Positions 25,321 through 32,569 of a stretch of 32,569 nucleotides of DNA are shown one piece after another. The stretch lies in the NCBI GenBank assembly GCA_024684355.1, contig JAIKXA010000026.1, positions 1-32,569 on the forward strand. The letters are read 5' to 3'. The position numbers and the translations under genes are program-made. Every line of letters starts with the position of its first letter. Within the stretch, counting starts at the first letter, position 1. A model generated the notes under the pieces. That model saw only the letters and a program-made list of their open reading frames with translations, was not told where the DNA came from and made no database searches. The DNA comes from Lachnospiraceae bacterium (GTDB taxonomy: Bacteria > Bacillota > Clostridia > Lachnospirales > Lachnospiraceae).

Positions 25321-26013
25321 TTGAAATATCTGACAATAAAAGAACTTCCCGAAAGTGAAAGACCTTATGAAAAGTGTGAAAAATACGGTCCGCAGATACT
25401 ATCCGACAGTGAACTGCTGGCCATAATCATCAAAACGGGAAACAAAAACGAAAGATCCACAGAACTGGCTTACAGGATACTTAGGCTTAAGGAGGGCAGG
25501 TTTGGGATCAACGTACTTAATCATGTCACATTTAAGGAGCTTACATCCATAAAAGGAGTCGGCAGGGTTAAGGCGATACAGCTTTTGTCGTTGGCAGAGC
25601 TGTCCAAAAGAATGTCGGAGGATATAAAACAAGAAGGTATACGCTTTGAGGATGCAGACTCGATAGCGGTTTTTTTCATGGAACGGATGAGACATCTGGA
25701 ACAGGAACAGGCTATGCTGGTGCTGCTTGATTCAAAATTAAGGATGATCGGCCATAAGGTGATCTTTGAAGGAACCGTCGGTATGTCACCCATGGAACCG
25801 AGAGAGATACTAAGGGAAGCATTAAGAGCCGATGCGGTATATTTTATATTGCTGCACAATCATCCGTCGGGCGATCCTACTCCGAGCGATGCCGATATTA
25901 AAGCGACCATCCGGATCAAAGAAGCCGGAAATACGGTCGGGATAAGGCTTAAGGATCATATAATCATAGGTGATAACAAGTATATCAGTATGAAAACCTT
26001 AAACGTGATTTAG
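25321..26013 (+). CDS. radC: RadC family JAMM/MPN domain protein
   Basis: A 230-residue RadC (UPF0758). An N-terminal helix-hairpin-helix part (TSIKGVGRVKAIQLLSLAEL) is followed by the JAB/MPN domain with the zinc-site signature HNHPSGDPTPSDAD (His179, His181, Asp192). Despite its name a repair role is unproven. The start is TTG 25321, taken because it gives the usual MKYLTIKELPESERPYEK-type N-terminus and follows a purine-rich AGGAAGGAAAGAG. The UAG stop is part of the mreB ribosome binding site (TAGGAGG), so translation of the two is closely linked. radC before mreB is the classic Firmicutes order. Confidence 0.95.
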   Translation: MKYLTIKELPESERPYEKCEKYGPQILSDSELLAIIIKTGNKNERSTELAYRILRLKEGRFGINVLNHVTFKELTSIKGVGRVKAIQLLSLAELSKRMSEDIKQEGIRFEDADSIAVFFMERMRHLEQEQAMLVLLDSKLRMIGHKVIFEGTVGMSPMEPREILREALRADAVYFILLHNHPSGDPTPSDADIKATIRIKEAGNTVGIRLKDHIIIGDNKYISMKTLNVI

Positions 26014-26023
26014 GAGGAAAGTG

Positions 26024-27061
26024 ATGGCAAGGGTATACGGAATAGATCCCGGGACATCAACGCTGAGAATATATCAAAAAGGTGCAGGCATAATATATAA
26101 CCAGAAAAACATGATGGCTGTACTTGACGGTAAAAAGATAATAGCAACGGGTGATGAAGCCTGGGAGATGGAGGGGAGGACCCCTGCCAATATTGAGGTT
26201 GTTTCTCCGATACGTTCGGGAGTACTCGCTCAGGTAAAAAACATGCTCGCCATGCTGAATATCATATTTGACAAGCTTGGCGAAGAATATGGCAGAATGA
26301 ACGGACAGGAGTTTATAGTGGCTTCTCCGTCATATGCGACCGAAGTTGAGAAAAAAGCTCTGGTCGATCTGATAGCGGAGTGCGATATCAGACCTAAGCG
26401 CATAAGAGTGGTGGACAGTCCGCTGGCTGCAGCTCTCGGAGCCGGAGTAAACTTAAGGGAGTGTTTCGGTGCCATGGTGATCGATATCGGAGCCGACACA
26501 ACAGAAATAGCCGTGCTCTCGCTTGGCGGGACAGTAGTAAGCCGGATGCTGAAATTCGGAGGCAACAGGCTTGATGAAAGCATCATAGGTGCTGTCAGAA
26601 AGTATTATAATTTTGCAATAGGCAGAAAAACCGCCGAACAGATAAAGATAAAGCTTGGGGATGCCGAACATCCCGAAGAAGACAATACGGTTGCACTAAA
26701 GGTATTCGGTAGAGATGTTGTCAGCGGGCTCCCGAAGAGCATAGCGGTAGATTCTTTATTTGTACATCTGGCTATAAAAGAGCATCTGGATAAGATAGCA
26801 GAGGTTGTTTTTAATATGCTTGAACATATTCCGCCCGAGATGTCGGCTGATATTATGGAGTCGGGTATATACCTTACAGGAGGCGTTTCTGGGATAAAGA
26901 ACCTCGATAAGGTACTGGCCGAAATGACCGGACTGAAAGTGTATAAATGCGATAACGGATCGGAAACGGTAGCGATGGGGCTCGGAAAGATAGCCGAGGA
27001 TCCGGATTATGATTTTCTGGCGGAAAAATACAGTACGCTGCAAGTGGAAGATTTTCGATGA
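26024..27061 (+). CDS. mreB: Rod shape-determining protein MreB
   Basis: MreB is the bacterial actin that guides lateral wall synthesis on the inner membrane face. The 345-residue protein keeps the actin-fold layout: phosphate-1 GIDPGTSTLRIY, phosphate-2 VIDIGADTTEIAVLSLGG and the adenosine motif YLTGGVSGIKNL. Two of these differ from the usual DLGTANT and DIGGGTTE, so it is a divergent member, but mreC and mreD follow directly. I chose ATG 26024 over the track's GTG 26021 because AGGAGG is 6 bases away and the N-terminus becomes MARVYGIDPGT. The 5' end is coupled to radC; the 3' end is followed by a short palindrome. Confidence 0.93.
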   Translation: MARVYGIDPGTSTLRIYQKGAGIIYNQKNMMAVLDGKKIIATGDEAWEMEGRTPANIEVVSPIRSGVLAQVKNMLAMLNIIFDKLGEEYGRMNGQEFIVASPSYATEVEKKALVDLIAECDIRPKRIRVVDSPLAAALGAGVNLRECFGAMVIDIGADTTEIAVLSLGGTVVSRMLKFGGNRLDESIIGAVRKYYNFAIGRKTAEQIKIKLGDAEHPEEDNTVALKVFGRDVVSGLPKSIAVDSLFVHLAIKEHLDKIAEVVFNMLEHIPPEMSADIMESGIYLTGGVSGIKNLDKVLAEMTGLKVYKCDNGSETVAMGLGKIAEDPDYDFLAEKYSTLQVEDFR

Positions 27062-27071
27062 GATCATTAAA

Positions 27072-27086
27072 TGGGGACTGACCCCA
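27072..27086. repeat. GGGGACTGACCCC palindrome between mreB and mreC
   Basis: TGGGG-ACTGA-CCCCA lies 11 bases after the mreB stop. Its core resembles the palindrome at 98-112. It supplies the false upstream ATG of the mreC ORF at 27071. Confidence 0.6.
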
Positions 27087-27097
27087 AAAGGAAGAAT

Positions 27098-27958
27098 ATG
27101 GGTAGGGAAAAAAAGAGTTTTACGATCAGCTCAAAGATGATATTTACATTTCTGGTGATCATCTGTGTCGGTCTGATAATTGTGTCATATCTCTTTTCGG
27201 ATCTGCTCGCTCCGGTAAAGACAGCGGTAGGAAATTTCTTTGTACCGATGCAAAAAGGAATATCCACCATAGGGAGCGGTATATCGGATAAGCTGAGGCT
27301 TTTTTCGGATAAGGAAAAGCTGATAGAAGAGAATGACAGGCTGACTGAAGAAGTCAATGACCTGAAAATGGAAAGACAGATACTCATACATCAGAAGTAT
27401 GAGCTCGATTATTACCGTGAGCTATATGAAAACGATTCTGTATATCAGAACGCGGAAAAGGTAGCGGCGAGGATAATAAGCAGGAATCCGAACGGAACCT
27501 GCGATGTGTTTGTCATCGATAAGGGTGAAGAGGACGGTATAGTTACCGATATGAACGTGACAGCCGGAGGAGCTTTGGTCGGTATCATAACGGATGTCGG
27601 TAAAAACTGGGCAAAAGTAAGGACGATCATAGCCGACGACAGCAGTGTAAGCGGCAGATTCCAGCCCACGTCCGATACCTGTATAGTTAAGGGAAACCTT
27701 AAGCGTATGGATGACGGATACATAGATGTGGAAATGATCAATCTGAATGCTGAAGTGTATGATAATTACGAGGTACTGACCTCGTATATAAGCGACAAGT
27801 TCCTGCCCGGTATTTTGATCGGATATGTGACCAATATAAGAAAGGATCCTTCCGAACTGAACAAACGGGCATACCTTACTCCGGCAGTTGATTTTGAACA
27901 CTTAGAGGCAGTACTTATAGTAAAGACTTTGAGAGAAGAACTGGAAGGTTTTGAGTAA
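27098..27958 (+). CDS. mreC: Rod shape-determining protein MreC
   Basis: MreC is a bitopic membrane scaffold of the elongation machinery. From ATG 27098 it is 286 residues: a short basic cytoplasmic part, one transmembrane helix (IFTFLVIICVGLIIVSYLF), a coiled coil rich in E, K and L (KEKLIEENDRLTEEVNDLKME), and the extracytoplasmic beta domain with ARIISRNPNGTCDVFVIDKG and GALVGIITDVG. The track start at 27071 reads nine codons through a palindrome and lacks a ribosome binding site, while AAGGA lies 6 bases before 27098. Its stop shares one base with the mreD start (TAATG). Confidence 0.94.
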   Translation: MGREKKSFTISSKMIFTFLVIICVGLIIVSYLFSDLLAPVKTAVGNFFVPMQKGISTIGSGISDKLRLFSDKEKLIEENDRLTEEVNDLKMERQILIHQKYELDYYRELYENDSVYQNAEKVAARIISRNPNGTCDVFVIDKGEEDGIVTDMNVTAGGALVGIITDVGKNWAKVRTIIADDSSVSGRFQPTSDTCIVKGNLKRMDDGYIDVEMINLNAEVYDNYEVLTSYISDKFLPGILIGYVTNIRKDPSELNKRAYLTPAVDFEHLEAVLIVKTLREELEGFE

Positions 27959-28530
27959 TGTTTTTGGTAAAATCTGTAATTATCATTGTTGAGATAATAA
28001 TTGCATATCTTCTGCAGACAAGCGTATTTACAGGGCTCAGACTGGCAGATGTGGTACCGGACATACTGATGATACTTACCGCGTCTTTGGCTTATATCTT
28101 CGGGAAAAAATCCGGAGCACTTACAGGCTTTTTATGCGGTATGATACTTGATTGTACGTTTGGATCGCTTATAGGTCTTTATGCTCTTTTATACTGCACG
28201 GTAGGATATATCTGCGGATATGCTCATCCTGTATATGATGAGACAGATTATACACTCCCTTATTTTGTGATCGGCGGAGCGGAATTTTTACTAAACCTTT
28301 TGTATTATGTATTGTTCTATTTCTTAAAAGGAGACCTCGATATAGGATATTTTATGGTAAGATACCTGTTCCCGAGGGTGATCTATACTGTAATAGTTTC
28401 AATACTGCTGTACAGGCTTATTAACCTTAACAACAACTTGTTTACCAAGCTGATGAAGAAAAAGAATACTCCGAAGGAAGCAATAATCTTCAAAGGCTTT
28501 GATGTAATAGGCGGCAGGCGGGATATATGA
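27958..28530 (+). CDS. mreD: Rod shape-determining protein MreD
   Basis: This 190-residue, very hydrophobic protein has five or six predicted membrane helices and fits MreD in size, composition and place. Recognisable features are LQTSVFTGLRLADVVPDILMILT near the N-terminus and FCGM-type helix patterns (GFLCGMILDCTFGSLIGLYALLY). MreD sits in the membrane with MreC and links to PBP2 and RodA. It overlaps mreC by one base and the PBP2 gene by four (ATGA), so mreC, mreD and mrdA are translationally chained. Confidence 0.93.
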   Translation: MFLVKSVIIIVEIIIAYLLQTSVFTGLRLADVVPDILMILTASLAYIFGKKSGALTGFLCGMILDCTFGSLIGLYALLYCTVGYICGYAHPVYDETDYTLPYFVIGGAEFLLNLLYYVLFYFLKGDLDIGYFMVRYLFPRVIYTVIVSILLYRLINLNNNLFTKLMKKKNTPKEAIIFKGFDVIGGRRDI

Positions 28531-31409
28531 AGATATACAAGTATTTACTTTCAAGGATAAAAAAGATTCCTGCCAAGATCAGGGAAACTCTCCGAATACG
28601 ACTGGTTTTCCTGAATATTACTGCTGTTGTATTGTTTCTGATCCTTTTGATAAGGCTTTATAACCTTCAGGTTTTAAAGGCACAGGAGGATTATGTGGCT
28701 ACCGGTTCGTCTGTAAAAACCATGCAGACGAGATATATGGAAAGTGCCAGAGGAGAGATATACGACAGAAACGGGAATCTGCTGGCATACAATGTGCAAA
28801 GCTATTCGGTGGTCATGACCAACTCTGCACTGACAGCTACCAACGCACAGAAAAACGAGATGATAGTAAAGCTCTTAAAGATACTGGACGAACACGGTAA
28901 TGAACCGGAGATGAGCTTTGCTATAGAACAGGATGAAAACGGCAAACTGGTATTTAACGTATCGGGTAATGCCGAGCTCAGATTTAAGAAAAACGCTTAC
29001 GGCTTGCAGCGTATCTCCGATCTTTCAGAGGAACAGAAAAACGCTACTGCCGAAGAAGTATATGAGTTTTTAAAGAACGGAAGCAAAAATGTTACAATGT
29101 TCAGTATACCTGACGAATATCCGACGGATCTGGCATTAAAGGTTATGATGTTCAGGTATACCTTGTTTAATCTTTATCCGCAATATACCCAGTTTACGGT
29201 ATGCAGTAATGTGGATGAAAGACTTATAGCCATTATTATGGAAAATGCAGGGGATCTGCCCGGAGTGGAGATAAAGCAGCAGACATCCCGTGTATATAAT
29301 GACAGCACCTATTTTGCACATATTCTCGGGTATACCGGTATGATGAATGAGGATGAAGCCGAGGAAATGAATGCCGGGTATGATACTCCCATATATACAA
29401 CCTCGGATGTTATCGGAAAAACCGGACTTGAAAAGGAATATGACAGTATCTTAAGAGGTACAAAGGGTGAAGTGAGACTTACGGTCAACTCCGGCGGTAA
29501 AGTCCTTTCAAGCGAGGTATACAAAGACCCCAAAGCCGGAAACGACGTATATCTTACCATAGACCGCGAAATGCAGATCGCATGCTATCATATACTTGAA
29601 AACAACATAGCTGCGATCCTGATATCGAAGATAGTCAATTCGGACGATTACGGAGGAAAAGGTACTTCCGCAAATAAGATTAAGATACCCATATATGAGG
29701 TATACAATGCATTTTTTGATAATGCCATGATAGACATACCTCATCTTTCGGCTGAAAATGCCACTACGGTTGAAAAAAGAACTTACAAGACCTTCTGCGA
29801 CAGAATGGATCTTATATACAGCAGGCTTGAAACCGTTATGGCGTTCGGCTCAAAGGATGCAAACAACAGCCTGTCTGATGAGCTGCAGGGGTATCTGGAT
29901 TACATCTACCAGTATTTAAAGAGAGAAGAGATAGTCTTAAAAAACAAAGTCGATTCAAATGACGAGATGTACAAGAAGTTTGCGGACGGAAAGATATCTC
30001 TCGCAGAGTTTTTAAGCTACTCCATAAATGCCGGCTGGATAAATTTGGAGCTTCTCGGTATAAAAGACGATTATAATACCAACGAAGAAATATATAAAAA
30101 GATCTATGATTTTGCCATAGAAAGCCTGAAGGACAATACAGAGTTTGAAAAGCTCGTATACAGGCAGCTGATATTCAATCATAAGATATCCGGAAGAGAC
30201 TGCTGTCTGCTCCTTTACGATCAGGGATTCTTAAAGATGAATACCAGTGATTACAACAGACTGGCAAACGGCAACATTTCTCCATATGAGTTTGTTATAG
30301 ACAAGCTTAAAAACCTGGAGATCACGCCCGGTATGCTGGCACTTGAGCCGTGCAGCGGTTCACTGGTCATCACGGACGTTAAGACCGGTGACATCAGAGC
30401 ACAGGTCACATACCCCACTTATGATGTCAACAAGCTGGCAAATAAGATCGACTGGGATTATTACCAGAAGCTGCTGAACAACCAGGCAGCTCCGTTACTT
30501 AACAGGACCACTCAGCAGATGACCACCACGGGTTCGACATTTAAACCTCTTATGGCGCTGGCGGGTCTCGGAGAGGGCGTTATAACCACATCTACTCTGA
30601 TAGAAGATAAAGGTATATTCGAGGAGGTAGATCCTTCACCTAAGTGCTGGAAATATCCCGATAACCACGGTAAGATCAACCTTACTTCCGCGATACAGCA
30701 TTCATGTAACTATTTCTTCTATAAGGTCGGATATGAAATGTCCCTTGATTCTAAGGGAGAATACAGCGACAGCTTAGGTATATCAAAGATCCAGAAATAT
30801 GCTACCATGTTCGGCTTAGCTGAAAAATCCGGAGTAGAGCTTCCAGAAAGCATGCCTACCATATCAGGTACGGATGCTGTACGTACAGCTATCGGTTATT
30901 ATCACAGCTTTGCACCTATACAGATATCAAAGTATGTGACTGCCATAGCCAACAGAGGTACCGTATATGACCTTACACTTGTCGACAGGATAAACAACAA
31001 GGATAAGGGTATGATAGTCGATAACCAGGCTTCGGTATATAACAAGATAGATATTTATTCCCAGTCACAGTGGAATGCGGTACAGCTCGGTATGTACAAC
31101 GTGGTAAATACCTCTGCCAATTCACTTAACAAACTATACGGGGATCTGGGATTCAGCGTAGCGGGAAAAACAGGTACCGCACAGGTAAGCCTGACACACC
31201 CCAGCCACGGTCTGTTCATATCGTTTGCACCGTATGAAAACCCTGAGATAAGCGTTACGGTAGTACTTCCCAACGGATATGCTTCTGCCAATGCGGCTAA
31301 GCTGGCAAGGGAAGTATACGGACTGTATTTCAACGGAGAAAATAAAGAGGGACTGCTTTCGGGTGATATAAAGACCACAACGGTAACAAATATCGACGTT
31401 TCCGACTAA
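28527..31409 (+). CDS. mrdA: Penicillin-binding protein 2 (class B), enlarged
   Basis: This transpeptidase cross-links peptidoglycan during elongation. It has an N-terminal transmembrane helix (about 27-46, LVFLNITAVVLFLILLIRLY), the dimerisation region with ARGEIYDRNGNLLA, and a transpeptidase domain with STFK at Ser670-Lys673, SCN at 726-728 and KTG at 881-883. At 960 residues it is far longer than the usual 600-720. The extra length lies mainly between LTIDREMQ (about 343-350) and the start of the catalytic domain (CSGSLVITD, about 609), a charged, apparently helical insert of about 240 residues. The active-site motifs are intact. It is coupled to mreD by a 4-base overlap. Confidence 0.94.
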   Translation: MKIYKYLLSRIKKIPAKIRETLRIRLVFLNITAVVLFLILLIRLYNLQVLKAQEDYVATGSSVKTMQTRYMESARGEIYDRNGNLLAYNVQSYSVVMTNSALTATNAQKNEMIVKLLKILDEHGNEPEMSFAIEQDENGKLVFNVSGNAELRFKKNAYGLQRISDLSEEQKNATAEEVYEFLKNGSKNVTMFSIPDEYPTDLALKVMMFRYTLFNLYPQYTQFTVCSNVDERLIAIIMENAGDLPGVEIKQQTSRVYNDSTYFAHILGYTGMMNEDEAEEMNAGYDTPIYTTSDVIGKTGLEKEYDSILRGTKGEVRLTVNSGGKVLSSEVYKDPKAGNDVYLTIDREMQIACYHILENNIAAILISKIVNSDDYGGKGTSANKIKIPIYEVYNAFFDNAMIDIPHLSAENATTVEKRTYKTFCDRMDLIYSRLETVMAFGSKDANNSLSDELQGYLDYIYQYLKREEIVLKNKVDSNDEMYKKFADGKISLAEFLSYSINAGWINLELLGIKDDYNTNEEIYKKIYDFAIESLKDNTEFEKLVYRQLIFNHKISGRDCCLLLYDQGFLKMNTSDYNRLANGNISPYEFVIDKLKNLEITPGMLALEPCSGSLVITDVKTGDIRAQVTYPTYDVNKLANKIDWDYYQKLLNNQAAPLLNRTTQQMTTTGSTFKPLMALAGLGEGVITTSTLIEDKGIFEEVDPSPKCWKYPDNHGKINLTSAIQHSCNYFFYKVGYEMSLDSKGEYSDSLGISKIQKYATMFGLAEKSGVELPESMPTISGTDAVRTAIGYYHSFAPIQISKYVTAIANRGTVYDLTLVDRINNKDKGMIVDNQASVYNKIDIYSQSQWNAVQLGMYNVVNTSANSLNKLYGDLGFSVAGKTGTAQVSLTHPSHGLFISFAPYENPEISVTVVLPNGYASANAAKLAREVYGLYFNGENKEGLLSGDIKTTTVTNIDVSD

Positions 31410-31438
31410 TATCGAGATTATATAAAGGATGGATTATT

Positions 31439-32104
31439 ATGAACGGTTCAGTAATGATCAAAGGCTCAAAAAACGGAATAACACTGGTTCTTTCAGAAAC
31501 GGAAGAATATGATGTCCTGAAAGAAAAAGTTGAGAAGAAATTTGCGGAAAGTGCTAAGTTTCTGGGGAATGCTAAAACTGCCATAGCTTTTGAAGGCAGG
31601 AAGCTGACGGAAGAGCAAAAGGAAGAGCTTATAAAGTGCATTATGGATAATACCCAGTTGGAAATAGTATGTATACTGGACAATTCGGAAGAGGGAAATG
31701 CCGTATTTAAGCAGGCTGTAGAGAAAAAGATCAACGAGCTTACTGCGGCAAATGCCAGGATATATAAGGGCAACCTCCGCTCAGGGCAGGCACTTGAAAG
31801 CGATACCGGCCTTATAGTACTCGGAGATGTAAATCCGGGTGCGAGCCTTGTATCGAAGGGAAATATCATAGTGCTCGGAGTGCTCAGGGGTACAGCATGG
31901 GCAGGTGCAGGCGGAAATGAAAACTGTTTCGTTATCTGTTCGGATATGATGCCCATGCAGATAAGGATAGCCGATATCATAGCCAGATCGCCCGATCATC
32001 AGGACAGTAAGTCCGGCAAGGATATAAGGATCGCATATCTTGAAAACGGTTCGATATGTATATCACCTTTAAGTAAGGATATAATTACCGGACTTGTTTT
32101 ATAA
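31439..32104 (+). CDS. minC: Septum site-determining protein MinC
   Basis: MinC blocks FtsZ ring assembly away from mid-cell when recruited to the membrane by MinD. The 221-residue protein has the N-terminal FtsZ-inhibiting domain (about 1-100) and the C-terminal beta-helix domain with RSGQALESDTGLIVLGDVNPGA and GNIIVLGVLRGTAWAGAGG, close to the family consensus with AWAG in place of the usual AHAG. AAAGGA lies 9 bases before the ATG. It starts 29 bases after the PBP2 gene; a composite repeat separates it from minD. Confidence 0.95.
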   Translation: MNGSVMIKGSKNGITLVLSETEEYDVLKEKVEKKFAESAKFLGNAKTAIAFEGRKLTEEQKEELIKCIMDNTQLEIVCILDNSEEGNAVFKQAVEKKINELTAANARIYKGNLRSGQALESDTGLIVLGDVNPGASLVSKGNIIVLGVLRGTAWAGAGGNENCFVICSDMMPMQIRIADIIARSPDHQDSKSGKDIRIAYLENGSICISPLSKDIITGLVL

Positions 32105-32108
32105 AATA

Positions 32109-32265
32109 CACCTCATCCGTCACGCTAAAGCGTGACACCTTCCCCTCGAGGGGAAGGCTTATAAAAAGACATTCTCTGGCTTCCCCTTGAGGGGAAGGCT
32201 TATAAAAAGACATTCTCTGGCTTCCCCTTGAGGGGAAGCTGTCAGCGAAGCTGACTGATGAGGTG
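32109..32265. repeat. Composite palindromic repeat element (family B, long form)
   Basis: A 157-base element bounded by near-perfect terminal inverted repeats CACCTCATCCGTC / GACTGATGAGGTG. Inside are a hairpin GTCACGC-TAAA-GCGTGAC on the left, a 41-base unit repeated 2.4 times (see the separate entry), and GTCAGC-GAA-GCTGAC on the right. The right end is shared with the element before der. No transposase is encoded. It fills half of the minC-minD gap and, being multiply hairpinned, may slow or stop transcription there. Confidence 0.85.
32140..32238. repeat. 41-base tandem repeat inside the composite element
   Basis: Units at 32140-32180 and 32181-32221 are each 41 bases, and a partial third follows at 32222-32238. 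Each starts with the palindrome TTCCCCTYGAGGGGAA and continues GGCTTATAAAAAGACATTCT. Units 1 and 2 differ at one position. Confidence 0.88.
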
Positions 32266-32406
32266 TAAAACAAAAAAATATCTTGAATATTTTACCAAAT
32301 TTAGTATTATATATATTAGGGTATTTTAGACTATTATACAGGAATAAGAACCCGGAAGTATTTATATACTTCAGTAATACGTAACACGTAATGGAGGAAT
32401 AGGAAA
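32266..32406 (+). promoter_or_regulatory. AT-rich leader region of minD
   Basis: The 141 bases between the composite repeat and minD hold a possible weak promoter, TTGAAT-N16-TATTAT (32283-32310), and a hairpin GAAGTAT-TTAT-ATACTTC (32355-32372). GGAGG precedes the minD ATG. A separate minD promoter is plausible but not certain. Confidence 0.4.
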
Positions 32407-32569
32407 ATGGGTGAAGTAATAGTAGTAACTTCTGGCAAGGGAGGTGTAGGAAAGACTACCACTACGGCAAATGTCGGAACAGGTCTTGCAAAGCTTGACA
32501 AAAAAGTAGTACTTATCGATACCGATATAGGTCTTAGAAACCTTGATGTAGTTATGGGTCTTGAGAACA
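32407..32569 (+). CDS. minD: Septum site-determining protein MinD, N-terminal part (partial)
   Basis: The frame runs off the right edge after 54 codons. It begins [20 protein letters not shown], holding the deviant Walker A motif KGGVGKTT with the signature lysine of the MinD/ParA family, then [19 protein letters not shown], the MinD-specific switch region. MinD is a membrane-binding ATPase that recruits and activates MinC. GGAGG lies 9 bases before the ATG. The rest of the protein, including its C-terminal amphipathic helix, and any minE lie outside the window. Confidence 0.96.
   Translation, partial: MGEVIVVTSGKGGVGKTTTTANVGTGLAKLDKKVVLIDTDIGLRNLDVVMGLEN

Noticed and set aside
27071-27097. 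Upstream start for mreC giving 9 extra residues
   Set aside because: The ATG belongs to the GGGGACTGACCCC palindrome and lacks an SD; ATG 27098 has AAGGA at proper spacing.
31330-31980. Minus-strand 216-residue ORF opposite minC and the end of mrdA
   Set aside because: It is antisense to well-supported genes, has low-complexity Ser/Pro/Phe-rich composition and no recognisable motif; it is a shadow frame.
32140-32238. Regular 41-base repeats as a possible CRISPR array
   Set aside because: The repeats are directly abutting with no unique spacers, and no cas genes are nearby.
32085-32273. Minus-strand 62-residue ORF
   Set aside because: It is a translation of the composite palindromic repeat.

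Overview
The window reads as chromosomal DNA from a low-to-mid GC Firmicute, most likely a Lachnospiraceae-type Clostridium relative. The grounds are strong AGGAGG-like ribosome binding sites, sigma-A promoters with 17-base spacers, U-tailed intrinsic terminators and Firmicutes gene order (rplS..lepB..rbgA-rnhB-ylqH-yraN; mutS-mutL-miaA-ynbB; radC-mreBCD-mrdA-minCD). Family placement is inference; no rRNA or tRNA is present. Nearly all genes are on the plus strand; pilT is the only real minus-strand gene.

Layout. (1) 1-2315: the last codons of a gene that looks like rplS and its terminator; a patatin-like lipase flanked on both sides by a dispersed palindromic repeat; a convergent pilT behind a bidirectional terminator. 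(2) 2469-14746: a long run starting at a good promoter: an unrecognised secreted YD-repeat protein, a signal peptidase I overlapping it, an unusual exonuclease VII large subunit and its small subunit, rbgA, rnhB, the FlhB-tail protein YlqH, yraN, pgeF, a DUF512 radical SAM protein, der, plsY and gpsA, then a strong terminator. (3) 14797-16022: an isolated SH3-NlpC/P60 wall hydrolase with a perfect consensus promoter and its own terminator. (4) 16073-16320: a compact transcription unit that could encode a 30-residue peptide and ends in a highly structured terminator. (5) 16344-25244: a promoter with a dyad in its spacer, then a membrane-anchored MutS-like ATPase, mutS, mutL, miaA and the PLP enzyme ynbB. 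(6) 25250-32569: radC, mreB, mreC, mreD, an enlarged PBP2, minC, a composite palindromic repeat and the start of minD. This is the cell-shape and division-site block.

Most of the content is housekeeping: ribosome assembly, RNA primer removal, mismatch repair, tRNA modification, phospholipid synthesis, and rod-shape and septum placement. I did not find a clear new defence or mobile system. The points most worth a second look are the signal peptidase with Arg at the catalytic Lys position, coupled to an unknown secreted protein; the DUF5710-XseA fusion with a substituted catalytic motif; the small gene at 16172; the membrane MutS-like ATPase next to mutS; the roughly 240-residue insertion in PBP2; and three families of dispersed palindromic repeats.
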